This document shows, piece by piece, positions 19,275 through 26,936 of a stretch of 64,000 nt of DNA. Positions within the stretch are counted from its first letter, which is position 1; the number at the start of each line of letters is the position of its first letter. Position numbers and translations under genes: made by a program. The notes beneath the pieces were generated by a model that did no database searches, was not told the DNA's origin, and saw nothing but the letters and a program-made list of their open reading frames with translations. The stretch is from Pseudomonas guariconensis (lineage in GTDB: Bacteria > Pseudomonadota > Gammaproteobacteria > Pseudomonadales > Pseudomonadaceae), in NCBI RefSeq assembly GCF_024127895.1, contig NZ_JAMYBK010000001.1:124001-188000 (forward strand), given 5' to 3'.

Positions 19275-19383
19275 AGAAGAGTTACCATTCGCTAGAAATT
19301 TACAATCTTTACAAATTCCCTTTACGGTTTTCCCCTGCTGAAACGTCTTGGGTGGCGAATGGGGCTTGTGAAGCGTAAAAGGG

Positions 19384-19396
19384 AATCAATATCATT
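19384..19396. promoter_or_regulatory. Partial Fur-box-like site upstream of piuC
   Basis: AATCAATATCATT, with a good ATCATT half-site, lies about 33 bases upstream of the piuC ATG. Iron repression of piuC would be expected from its role; the match is partial. Confidence 0.35.
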
Positions 19397-19428
19397 GGCG
19401 CCCTATCTCCCTACCAGGTGCCGCCAGC

Positions 19429-20109
19429 ATGCTGCTCCACATTCCCGGCCTGTTCGAGGTCGACGAACTCTCCCGCATCCGCGAAGCCCTGGAGCAGGCC
19501 GACTGGGCCGATGGCAAGGTCACCGCGGGTTATCAGTCAGCCAAGGCCAAGCACAACCTGCAGTTGCCCGAAGGGCACCCCCTGGGCAAGGAGATCGGCA
19601 GCGCCTTGATCGAGCGGCTGTGGCGCAACCCGCGTTTCATGTCGGCGGCGCTGCCGCACAAGGTCTTTGCGCCGCTGGTCAACTGCTACCGCGAAGGCGG
19701 CAATTTCGATTTCCATATCGACAATGCCTTGCGCCAGCCCAAGGGCAGCCCGGAGCGGGTGCGCACCGACCTGTCTTCGACGCTGTTCCTCAGCGACCCG
19801 CAGAGCTACGACGGCGGCGAGCTGGTGATCCAGGACACCTACGGTGTGCAGCAGGTCAAGCTGGCGGCGGGCGACATGGTGCTGTACCCCGGCACCAGCC
19901 TGCACAAGGTCAACCCGGTCACCCGCGGTGTGCGCTACGCGGCGTTCTTCTGGACCCAGAGCCTGGTGCGCGAGGACAGCCAGCGCGCGTTGTTGTTCGA
20001 GATGGACAATGCCATCCAGCAATTGACCGCCGATGTGCCGGATCACCCGGCGCTGCTGCAACTGACCGGCACCTACCACAACCTGCTGCGCCGCTGGGCC
20101 GAGGTCTGA
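19429..20109 (+). CDS. piuC: Fe(II)/2-oxoglutarate dioxygenase PiuC (PKHD-type hydroxylase)
   Basis: A 226-residue PKHD-type hydroxylase. The iron-binding facial triad is His96 and Asp98 (FDFHIDNAL) and His159 ([12 protein letters not shown]), with the 2-oxoglutarate-binding arginine just after. Families annotated as 'iron-uptake factor PiuC' have this length and architecture. It is divergent from the receptor piuA and 3 bases ahead of a Sel1-repeat gene, an order shared with P. aeruginosa. The substrate is unknown; a role in processing imported siderophore is a common guess but is not shown by the sequence. Confidence 0.9.
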   Translation: MLLHIPGLFEVDELSRIREALEQADWADGKVTAGYQSAKAKHNLQLPEGHPLGKEIGSALIERLWRNPRFMSAALPHKVFAPLVNCYREGGNFDFHIDNALRQPKGSPERVRTDLSSTLFLSDPQSYDGGELVIQDTYGVQQVKLAAGDMVLYPGTSLHKVNPVTRGVRYAAFFWTQSLVREDSQRALLFEMDNAIQQLTADVPDHPALLQLTGTYHNLLRRWAEV

Positions 20110-20112
20110 GCC

Positions 20113-20862
20113 ATGTCGTACCAGCTACGTCGTGAGCACGTGGTGGATGTCGCCGGGCTGCAGGCCATGCTCGAGGACAGCCCCGGCAAGGCCGCCCAGG
20201 CGATTCTCGCCGCGGCCGGGCAGGGCATCGTCGAGGCGCAGTTGCTGCTCGGGCAGATCCTGCTCGACGGGCGGGGCATCGAGCGCGATCCGCAGGTGGC
20301 CCGGCAATGGTTCGCCATTGCCGCCGAAAACGGCAGTCCCATGGCGCACAACATGCTCGGGCGTTGCCTGGAGCATGGCTGGGGCGGCGAGGTGGACCTG
20401 CCAGGGGCGGCGCGGCATTTCCAGCAGGCTGCGCGCGCAGGATTGGACTGGGGCCTGTACAACCTGGGCAACCTGCTGGCCACCGGGCGTGGCGTGCAAG
20501 CGAACCAGGCGCAGGCGCTCGCCTGCTACGAAAAGGCCGCGTACCTGGGGCATGCCAAGTCGATGAACCTGTACGGTCGTTACCTGGAGCAAGGCATCGC
20601 CACCCCGGCAAGCCCGGCACGTGCGCTGCGCTGGTACCGGCGCTCGGCCGAGGCGGGGGATTTTCGTGGCATGTTCAGCCTGGCGATGGTGTTGGTCGAG
20701 CGGGGGCAGATGGCCGAGGCCAGGCCTTGGCTGGAACGGGCACGGGAGGCGGGTAACCTGAACTTCCTGCGCAGCGCGCTGGCGACCTTGCTGGGTGGTG
20801 GGCCATTGTTGGCGGAGTATGCGGCGGCGTATGCCGGGGAGATCGAGCAGCGCGGCCTCTGA
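20113..20862 (+). CDS. Sel1-repeat (SLR/TPR-like) protein
   Basis: A 249-residue protein made of about five to six Sel1-like repeats of roughly 36 residues (AQLLLGQILLDGRG, AHNMLGRCLEHGWG, GLYNLGNLLATGRGVQ, SMNLYGRYLEQG, GMFSLAMVLVERGQ). There is no signal peptide or membrane helix, so it should be a cytoplasmic protein-interaction scaffold. It starts 3 bases after piuC and is surely co-transcribed with it. The same piuC-SLR pair occurs in P. aeruginosa, which suggests a functional link to PiuC. Its partner is unknown. Confidence 0.88.
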   Translation: MSYQLRREHVVDVAGLQAMLEDSPGKAAQAILAAAGQGIVEAQLLLGQILLDGRGIERDPQVARQWFAIAAENGSPMAHNMLGRCLEHGWGGEVDLPGAARHFQQAARAGLDWGLYNLGNLLATGRGVQANQAQALACYEKAAYLGHAKSMNLYGRYLEQGIATPASPARALRWYRRSAEAGDFRGMFSLAMVLVERGQMAEARPWLERAREAGNLNFLRSALATLLGGGPLLAEYAAAYAGEIEQRGL

Positions 20863-20880
20863 GGCATTGGAGGTCGCATC

Positions 20881-20998
20881 GGGGCTGCTTTGCAGCCCAT
20901 CGCCGGCAAGCCCACGGAGTCCTCTGCATGGCTCATGATGAGTGAGCAGCGCTGCCCCTGGGAGCCGGCTTGCCGGCGATGGGCCGCGAAGCGGCCCC
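20881..20998. repeat. REP pair (REPIN-like inverted repeat)
   Basis: Two REP-type palindromes in opposite orientation lie between the convergent Sel1 gene and speC. Each has the 'cgccggcaagcc / ggcttgccggcg' core, with ggggctgc...gcggcccc ends. The core is a variant (ccggcaag instead of gcgggcaag) of the other REPs here. It probably doubles as a bidirectional terminator. Confidence 0.75.
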
Positions 20999-21005
20999 AT
21001 GTTTC

Positions 21006-22169
21006 TTACAGGTAGTACGCCTTCAGCGGCGGGAAGCCGTTGAACTCCACCGCGCTGTAGCTGGTGGTATAGGCGCCGGTCGACAGCCAGTACAGGCGGT
21101 CGCCGATGGCCAGGTTCAGCGGCAGGCCGTACTTGTAGTGCTCGTACATGATGTCAGCGCTGTCGCAAGTAGGGCCGGCGATCACCACTTCTTCCATCTC
21201 CCCCTTCTTCTCTGTCCAGATCGGGAACTTGATGGCTTCGTCCATGGTTTCGATCAGGCCGGAGAACTTGCCCACGTCGGTGTACACCCAACGCTCGACC
21301 GCCGTACGCGACTTGCGCGCCACCAGCACCACTTCGCTGACCAGGATGCCAGCGTTGGCGATCAGCGAGCGGCCTGGCTCGAGGATGATCTCCGGCAGTT
21401 CGTCGCCGAAGTCTTCCTTGAGGAAGCGGATGATTTCCTCGGCATAGGTTTCCAGGCTGTTGGTGCGGGTAATGTAGTTGGCCGGGAAACCACCGCCCAT
21501 GTTGATCATCTTCAGCTCGATGCCGTCTTCTTCCTTCAGGCGCTCGAAGATCACCTTGACCTTGGCGATGGCGGCATCCCACACGCTGATGTCGCGCTGC
21601 TGGGAGCCGACGTGGAAAGACACGCCATAAGGCACCAGGCCCAGGTCGCGGGCGAGGATCAGCAGGTCCATGGCCATGTCGGTCTGGCAGCCGAACTTGC
21701 GCGACAGCGGCCAGTCGGCGGTGGTGGAGCCTTCGGTGAGGATGCGCACGTAGACCTTCGAGCCCGGCGCGGCCTTGGCGATGTTGCGCAGGTCGGCTTC
21801 GGAGTCGGTGGCGTACAGGCGCACGCCCTTCTCGTAGAAGTAGCGGATGTCCCTGGACTTCTTGATGGTGTTGCCGTAGCTGATGCGGTCGGCGCTGACA
21901 CCCTGGTTCATCACCTTGTCCAGCTCGTAGATCGAGGCGATGTCGAAGTTCGAGCCTTTGTCCTTGAGCAGGTCGATGATCTCGACCGCCGGGTTGGCCT
22001 TGACCGCGTAGTAGACCTTGGCGAACTCGAACCCGGCGCGCAGGTCGTCATAGGCCTGGCTGATCATCTGGGTGTCGATGAGTACGAACGGGGTTTCCTG
22101 CTTGTCGGCGAACGCCTTCATCTTCTGGAAGGTGTCGCGCGCGAAATAGTCTTCGACCTGGATCGACAT
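21006..22169 (-). CDS. speC: Ornithine decarboxylase, alanine-racemase fold (SpeC)
   Basis: A 387-residue fold-type III PLP decarboxylase, the eukaryotic/DABA-type ODC rather than the large E. coli SpeC. PLP lysine Lys57 is in YYAVKANP; the glycine-rich phosphate loop is NMGGGFP; the active-site Cys335 is in GPTCDSAD. It converts ornithine to putrescine in the cytoplasm. I chose the ATG at 22169 (MSIQVEDYFARD), which gives the standard length with GGAG upstream, over an upstream in-frame start at 22190. The leader contains a small ORF and a terminator-like hairpin. Confidence 0.95.
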   Translation of the reverse strand: MSIQVEDYFARDTFQKMKAFADKQETPFVLIDTQMISQAYDDLRAGFEFAKVYYAVKANPAVEIIDLLKDKGSNFDIASIYELDKVMNQGVSADRISYGNTIKKSRDIRYFYEKGVRLYATDSEADLRNIAKAAPGSKVYVRILTEGSTTADWPLSRKFGCQTDMAMDLLILARDLGLVPYGVSFHVGSQQRDISVWDAAIAKVKVIFERLKEEDGIELKMINMGGGFPANYITRTNSLETYAEEIIRFLKEDFGDELPEIILEPGRSLIANAGILVSEVVLVARKSRTAVERWVYTDVGKFSGLIETMDEAIKFPIWTEKKGEMEEVVIAGPTCDSADIMYEHYKYGLPLNLAIGDRLYWLSTGAYTTSYSAVEFNGFPPLKAYYL

Positions 22170-22273
22170 GCTCAAGGGCTCCATGGGCAAACTGAAAAGG
22201 TAAGTGGCTGCAAACTGAACGTCCTCCGTATCCCCACTTTGGTTCGCCTACTTCCCAAGGCATGTCGCCGAAA

Positions 22274-22319
22274 GCAAAAAGGTCAACCGTGCCCGTGATA
22301 CGGAGCGGCGGGTGACCTT
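22274..22319 (-). terminator. Terminator-like hairpin in the speC leader (possible attenuator)
   Basis: On the minus strand AAGGTCA-CCCG pairs with CGGG-(6-base bulge)-TGACCTT, followed by TTTTTGC. It lies 110 bases upstream of the speC start and just after the stop of a small Arg-rich ORF. This is the layout expected for an attenuator; it could equally end a separate short transcript. Confidence 0.5.
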
Positions 22320-22331
22320 GCTGTCTCGTCG

Positions 22332-22469
22332 TCAGTACTTGAGCCGGATGGATCGTTTCCAGCATGGACGTTCGGCGCGCACTTTAGGCGGTGAAGAAAG
22401 CAAGATCAACAGCCAATCCCGACGCGATCGTCGTGGATCGACGAGCAGTGCCTTGAATAACCGACTCAT
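22332..22469 (-). CDS. Candidate leader peptide ORF upstream of speC
   Basis: A 45-codon ORF (begins MSRLFKALLVDPRRSRR, ends RSIRLKY) has GAGGG placed 4 bases before its ATG. Nine of 45 residues are arginine, including the rare codon CGA three times. It ends 162 bases before speC and is followed by a terminator-like hairpin. I know no family for it. Small basic ornithine- or arginine-sensing leader peptides are known upstream of unrelated speF genes in enterobacteria, so a sensing role is conceivable but is inference only. Confidence 0.35.
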   Translation of the reverse strand: MSRLFKALLVDPRRSRRDWLLILLSSPPKVRAERPCWKRSIRLKY

Positions 22470-22736
22470 GTGACCCTCGGATGTTCCCCCCAGGATCACA
22501 AGCGTAAAAAATTGTGGAATGGAACCCGTTGGCCACTTCGCAGGTAGACCCGTGCCCACAAGGTCAGCGCTGTTTTCGGGGGTGTGCGGGTTGGCCTGCA
22601 ATAGCGACCAGGTGTTCATATTTATGGCCACATGTTCCTGGCACGCCTGTGCATGAATCCCGTCATAAATTTTTTGTTACTGACGCCCTGGCGAGGCTTG
22701 GTCGGGCCATGGCATCGTCGATTTGCCGTCGTTGAT

Positions 22737-22755
22737 GAGAAGCATTACTATTCGC
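22737..22755. promoter_or_regulatory. Fur-box-like site upstream of the fecI homologue
   Basis: GAGAAGCATTACTATTCGC matches the 19-base Fur consensus at about 12 positions and lies 31 bases upstream of the sigma-factor GTG start. Iron-starvation ECF sigma genes are normally Fur-repressed through such a site. Confidence 0.6.
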
Positions 22756-22786
22756 GACCTCATCTGCCTCCCTGACGACCCCGACC

Positions 22787-23272
22787 GTGTCCGGACACAA
22801 AGGCTTTCTCGACCATTACCACGAGCTGATCGGCACCTGGACGCGCAAGCTGCGCAGCCGCCAGCAAGCCGAGGACCTCACCCACGACGCCTTCGTGCGG
22901 GTTCTGGAAAACCCGCGCGAACAGGTCGAGCAGCCCCGCGCCTACTTGCACCAGACCGCCCGCAACATCGCCGTGGATGGCTTTCGCCGCGAAGACCGGC
23001 GCCAGTCCCTGGAGCAGGAGGCGTTCGCGCCGGTCGGCGCGGGCAGCGGCGATCCGGAGGCCTATGTGCATGCCCTGGAGCTGGCCGACAGTGTCGAGCG
23101 GGCGTTGGCGCAACTGCCGGTCAATTGCCGGCGGGTCTTCATCTGGCAGAAGCTCGAAGGGCTGAGCCAGGCGGAGATCGCCGAGCGCATGGGTTTGACC
23201 AAGAACATGGTCGAAAAGTATATGATCCGCACGCTCCGACATCTGCGTGAGCACCTGGATGTGTCGAGATGA
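22787..23272 (+). CDS. FecI-type ECF sigma factor (iron starvation)
   Basis: A 161-residue extracytoplasmic-function sigma factor with a GTG start. Region 2 is visible as QQAEDLTHDAFVRVLENPREQ and AYLHQTARNIAVDGFRRE; region 4 as VERALAQLPVNCRRVFIWQK with the helix-turn-helix LSQAEIAERMGLTKNMVEKY. This is the FecI subgroup. Its stop overlaps the fecR start (ATGA), and the receptor gene follows. It should direct RNA polymerase to the receptor promoter when the cognate ferric chelate is bound outside. A Fur-like site precedes it. Confidence 0.92.
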   Translation: MSGHKGFLDHYHELIGTWTRKLRSRQQAEDLTHDAFVRVLENPREQVEQPRAYLHQTARNIAVDGFRREDRRQSLEQEAFAPVGAGSGDPEAYVHALELADSVERALAQLPVNCRRVFIWQKLEGLSQAEIAERMGLTKNMVEKYMIRTLRHLREHLDVSR

Positions 23273-24252
23273 GTCAGGAGAGCCTTTTCATGAAACAGCA
23301 CGGTGCCGATGCCGTCCGCGACCAGGCGGCCGAATGGTTCGCCCGCGTCCAGGATGCTCCCCAGGATGCCGAACTGCAGGCGCAATTGCGCCAGTGGCTC
23401 GCTGCGCATCCCCGGCACCGCGAGGAATATGAACAACTGGGCCGGCTGTGGCAGGCCGCCGACCTCATTCCTCGCCAGCACCTGGAGGCCCTGTGCCAAC
23501 CCGAGCCCGTGCAGCGGTTGCCGCGTCGTCGCCTGTTGCGTCAGGCCCTGGCCGCTGGGGTCGCGCTGGCCGCGCTGGGGCTGGGGTGGAGCGGCTGGCA
23601 GTACCAGCGCCTGAACCATCACGCAGATCTGCAGACTGCCCTGGGTGAGCGTCGCCAGGTCGAGTTGCCCGATGGCTCGCACCTGGAACTCAATGGCGGT
23701 ACCCACTTGCAGGTCGCGTTCAGCTCCGGCCGACGTCAAGTTTTGCTGACCGCTGGCGAGGCGATGTTCAGCGTGGCCCATGACGTCGACCGACCGTTCG
23801 TGGTCGACACCGCGCAAGGCAGCGTCACCGTGACCGGCACGCGCTTCGACGTGCGCCTGGACCCCGAGCGGACCCGCGTGGCAGTGGAGCAGGGCTCGGT
23901 GCGGGTCCGTGGGGCGGGCGACTCGCTGGCGCAGCTCAAGGCCGGCCAGGGTTCGCACATCGACCGACAGGGCAAGGTGGCCGCGCCCTATGCGGTCGAC
24001 GCCGCTGCGCTGACCGCCTGGCGCCAGGGCAAGCTGGTATTCGACAACGCCACCCTCGAGGAGGTGGTCGCCGAGGTTTCCCGCTATCGTGCCCAGCCCT
24101 TGCGTGTCGCACCAGGCAAGGCGGCTGGCCTGCGCCTGTCCAGCACCTTCAGCGTCGACGATACCGACGCCTTGCTGCGAGCCCTGCCGAGCATCCTGCC
24201 CGTGGCGATCAAGACCTACGGCGATGGCTCCAGCGAAATTATCGCGAAGTAG
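23269..24252 (+). CDS. FecR-type sigma regulator
   Basis: A 327-residue inner-membrane regulator. The N-terminal cytoplasmic DUF4880 segment (AAEWFARVQDAPQDAELQAQ, WLAAHPRHREEYEQLGRLW) binds the sigma factor. One transmembrane helix follows (about residues 90-106, ALAAGVALAALGLGW). The periplasmic FecR domain (RQVELPDGSHLELN, VTGTRFDVRLD, VEQGSVRVR) and a C-terminal STN-contacting domain complete it. It overlaps the sigma-factor gene by 4 bases and precedes the receptor by 108 bases, making a complete surface-signalling set. Confidence 0.92.
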   Translation: MSQESLFMKQHGADAVRDQAAEWFARVQDAPQDAELQAQLRQWLAAHPRHREEYEQLGRLWQAADLIPRQHLEALCQPEPVQRLPRRRLLRQALAAGVALAALGLGWSGWQYQRLNHHADLQTALGERRQVELPDGSHLELNGGTHLQVAFSSGRRQVLLTAGEAMFSVAHDVDRPFVVDTAQGSVTVTGTRFDVRLDPERTRVAVEQGSVRVRGAGDSLAQLKAGQGSHIDRQGKVAAPYAVDAAALTAWRQGKLVFDNATLEEVVAEVSRYRAQPLRVAPGKAAGLRLSSTFSVDDTDALLRALPSILPVAIKTYGDGSSEIIAK

Positions 24253-24360
24253 ATTCAGGTTTTTTTTCGCTCGTTCGTCTTCCCCGCCAACTGCAACTGC
24301 CAAGCATTCCCACTTGCATGCGGTTGGCGTTCATCCCGACTTTCAGGACCCTTCGACGAC

Positions 24361-26790
24361 GTGAACAACAACAAACCTCTTCTTCGCCTGCGCACCCTGG
24401 CACTGGCCGTGGCGGTCAGTGCCGCCGCAACCCATGCCTATGCCGAGCAGGCGCCGGTCGCCTTGCAGATCCAGGCCCAGTCATTGGCCTCGGCCTTGGC
24501 CCAGCTCGGCCAGCAGACCAACCTGCAGCTGTTCTTCAGCCCGGAGCTCGTGGCTGGCAAGCAGGCCCCTGCGGTATCCGGCAACCTGGCGCCCGAGCAG
24601 GCCTTGCAGCAACTGCTGCAAGGCAGCGGGCTGACTTATGAGATGTCCCAGGACACCGTGGTGATCAAGCCCTCCCAGGGCGCGGGCGGCGCGACCCCCG
24701 GCAGCCTCGAGCTGGCGCCCACCGATGTGAAGGTGGTCGGCGACTGGCTGGGCGACGCCGAGCAGCGCGTCGTGCACAACCATCCCGGCGCGCGTACCGT
24801 GGTGCGCCGCGAGGCCATGGTGGAGAAGGGCGCGATGAACGTGCGCGACGTCCTGCGTGGCATTCCGGGCGTGCAGGTGCAGGACTCCAACGGCACCGGC
24901 GGCAGCGACCTGTCGCTCAACGTCGGCGTGCGCGGCCTGACCTCCCGCCTGTCGCCACGCTCGACCGTGCTGATCGACGGCATCCCGGCAGCCTTCGCCC
25001 CCTATGGCCAGCCGCAGCTGTCGATGGCGCCGATCTCCTCGGGCAACCTCGACAGCATCGACGTGGTGCGTGGCGCGGGTTCGGTGCGCTATGGCCCGCA
25101 GAACGTCGGTGGGGTGATCAACTTCGTCACCCGGGCGATCCCCGAGAAGGCCACTGGCGAGCTGGCCACTACCCTCGAAACCTCCCGCCACGGCGGTTGG
25201 AAGCACACCGAATCGGCATTCGTCGGCGGTACCGCCGACAATGGCCTGGGTGTCGCGCTGCTGTACACCGGGGTCAACGGCCATGGCTATCGCAGCAGCA
25301 ACAACGACAACGATATCGACGACGTCATCCTCAAGACCCACTGGGCGCCCACCGAGCGCGACGAGTTCTGGCTCAACTTCCACTACTACGACGGCCGCGC
25401 CGACATGCCTGGCGGCCTGACCCAGGCCCAGTTCGACCATGACCCGTACCAGTCGGTACGCGACTACGACTACTTCAGCGGCCGGCGCAAGGACGTGTCG
25501 TTCAAGTGGCAGCGGCAGATCGACGACGCGACCCAGTTCGAGGTGCTGACCTACTACACCGACAGCTTCCGTGGCAGCGCCATCGCCGCTCGCGACATGA
25601 AGACCCTGTCGTCGTACCCGCGCAACTACCACACCTTCGCCATCGAGCCACGCCTGTCGCGGATCTTCTTCGTCGGCCCGACCACCCAGGAAGTCAGCGT
25701 CGGCTATCGCTACCTGAAGGAGGCCATGCGCGAGCAATCCACCCGCCTGGCGCTGATCGACAACGTACCGACGCCAACCCCGACCTCCGACGGCCATGTC
25801 TTCCAGGACCGCAGTGGCGGCACCGAGGCCAGCGCCTACTACATCGATGACAAGATCGACGTGGGCAACTGGACCATCACCCCGGGGATTCGCTTCGAGC
25901 ACATCAATACCGACTGGCGCGACCGTCCGGTGCTGGATGCCAACTACAGACCGGTGCCGGAAAAGAACCGCAGCATCACCAGCAACGAGCCGCTGCCGGC
26001 CTTGAGCGTGATGTACCACCTGTCGGATGCCTGGAAGCTGTTCGCCAACTACGAGACGTCGTTCGGCAGCCTGCAGTACTTCCAGCTCGGCCAGGGCGGT
26101 GTCGGCGACAGTACCGCCAACGGCCTGGAGCCGGAGAAGGCCAAGACTTACGAGATCGGCACACGCTATGACGATGGCCATTTCGCCGGTGAACTGACGG
26201 CCTTTTACATCGACTTCGACGATGAGCTGCAATACATCAGCAACGATGTGGGCTGGACCAACCTGGGCGCTACCAAGCACCAGGGCATCGAAGCGTCGAT
26301 GCGCTATGACCTGTCGGGCCTCGACCCGCGGCTGCAGGGCTTGTCGGCCAATGCCGGGTTCACCTACACCCGCGCTACCTACGAGGGCGAGATCCCTGGC
26401 TTCAAGGGCCGCGACCTGCCGTTCTACTCCCGCCAGGTGGTCACCGCCGGCCTGCGCTACCAGGTCGACCGCTGGACCTGGAACCTGGATGCCTACGCTC
26501 AATCCAAGCAGCGCGCCCCCGGTACCGGGATGAACGCCGACGGTAGCTTCAACGGCAACTACATCACCGAGCCCAGTGCCGACGGCCAGTATGGCGATAT
26601 TCCAGGCTACGTGACCTGGCATGCCCGTGGTGGCTACGACTTCGGGCCGCAGCTGTCGAACCTGAAGTTGGCGGCGGGGGTGAAGAACATCTTCGACAAG
26701 CAGTACTACACCCGCTCGAGCGACAACAACGCGGGGTTGTATGTGGGTGAACCGCGGACCTTCTATGTGCAGGCCAGCGTCGGGTTCTGA
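24361..26790 (+). CDS. FecA-type TonB-dependent transducer (ferric citrate or siderophore receptor)
   Basis: An 809-residue outer-membrane transducer with a GTG start. The signal peptide ends after AYA at residue 28. The periplasmic STN signalling domain follows (VALQIQAQSLASALAQLGQQ, about 30-105), then a TonB-dependent plug (VRRE, GMNVRDVLRGIPGVQVQ, GGSDLSLNVGVRG, GAGSVRYGPQNVGGVINFVT). The barrel ends in FYVQASVGF. The STN domain and the preceding fecI and fecR homologues make it a signalling receptor. Sequence blocks resemble FecA, so ferric dicitrate is a reasonable guess but is not proven. A REP pair follows the stop. Confidence 0.9.
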   Translation: MNNNKPLLRLRTLALAVAVSAAATHAYAEQAPVALQIQAQSLASALAQLGQQTNLQLFFSPELVAGKQAPAVSGNLAPEQALQQLLQGSGLTYEMSQDTVVIKPSQGAGGATPGSLELAPTDVKVVGDWLGDAEQRVVHNHPGARTVVRREAMVEKGAMNVRDVLRGIPGVQVQDSNGTGGSDLSLNVGVRGLTSRLSPRSTVLIDGIPAAFAPYGQPQLSMAPISSGNLDSIDVVRGAGSVRYGPQNVGGVINFVTRAIPEKATGELATTLETSRHGGWKHTESAFVGGTADNGLGVALLYTGVNGHGYRSSNNDNDIDDVILKTHWAPTERDEFWLNFHYYDGRADMPGGLTQAQFDHDPYQSVRDYDYFSGRRKDVSFKWQRQIDDATQFEVLTYYTDSFRGSAIAARDMKTLSSYPRNYHTFAIEPRLSRIFFVGPTTQEVSVGYRYLKEAMREQSTRLALIDNVPTPTPTSDGHVFQDRSGGTEASAYYIDDKIDVGNWTITPGIRFEHINTDWRDRPVLDANYRPVPEKNRSITSNEPLPALSVMYHLSDAWKLFANYETSFGSLQYFQLGQGGVGDSTANGLEPEKAKTYEIGTRYDDGHFAGELTAFYIDFDDELQYISNDVGWTNLGATKHQGIEASMRYDLSGLDPRLQGLSANAGFTYTRATYEGEIPGFKGRDLPFYSRQVVTAGLRYQVDRWTWNLDAYAQSKQRAPGTGMNADGSFNGNYITEPSADGQYGDIPGYVTWHARGGYDFGPQLSNLKLAAGVKNIFDKQYYTRSSDNNAGLYVGEPRTFYVQASVGF

Positions 26791-26800
26791 TGCCGAGGAG

Positions 26801-26904
26801 GGCCGCGTTGCGGCCCATCGCGGGCAAGCCCGCTCCCACAGGGGGGCCGCTGGGTGGAGTACCTGGGAGTCGGCTTGCCGGCGATTGGGGCGCGCAGCGA
26901 CCCC
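26801..26904. repeat. REP pair between convergent fecA-like and ABC transporter genes
   Basis: The REP core atcgcgggcaagcccgctcc (plus strand) lies near 26817, with a degenerate inverted partner (gtcggcttgccggcgattgg) near 26868. They are flanked by ggccgcgttgcggcc and ggggcgcgcagcgacccc ends. The region sits between two convergent stops and may serve as a bidirectional transcription stop. Confidence 0.75.
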
Positions 26905-26936
26905 AAGTTGACCGGCCGATATCCGGCACGCCTCGG

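Larger units (their letters stand above)
22191..22786. other. 596-base intergenic region between speC and the fecI homologue
   Basis: This gap between divergent genes holds the long speC leader (a small Arg-rich ORF at 22332-22469 and a hairpin with T-run at 22274-22319, both minus strand). It also holds a Fur-box-like site at 22737-22755 ahead of the sigma-factor gene. The central part (about 22500-22700) is AT-richer than its surroundings, as expected for promoters, but I could not fix a convincing -35/-10 pair. Confidence 0.6.

Noticed and set aside
22048..22365. A 105-codon minus-strand open frame overlapping the speC start and leader
   Set aside because: It overlaps the speC N-terminus in another frame and covers the terminator-like hairpin; no ribosome-binding site or family resemblance.
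22637..22652. A possible sigma54 promoter (TGGCACGCCTGTGCAT) upstream of the FecI-like gene
   Set aside because: The GG and GC elements are not at the required 10-base spacing and the -12 element is not TTGC.
24481..26622. A 713-codon open frame on the minus strand opposite the FecA-like gene
   Set aside because: It is the antisense of a complete receptor belonging to an intact fecI-fecR-fecA order.
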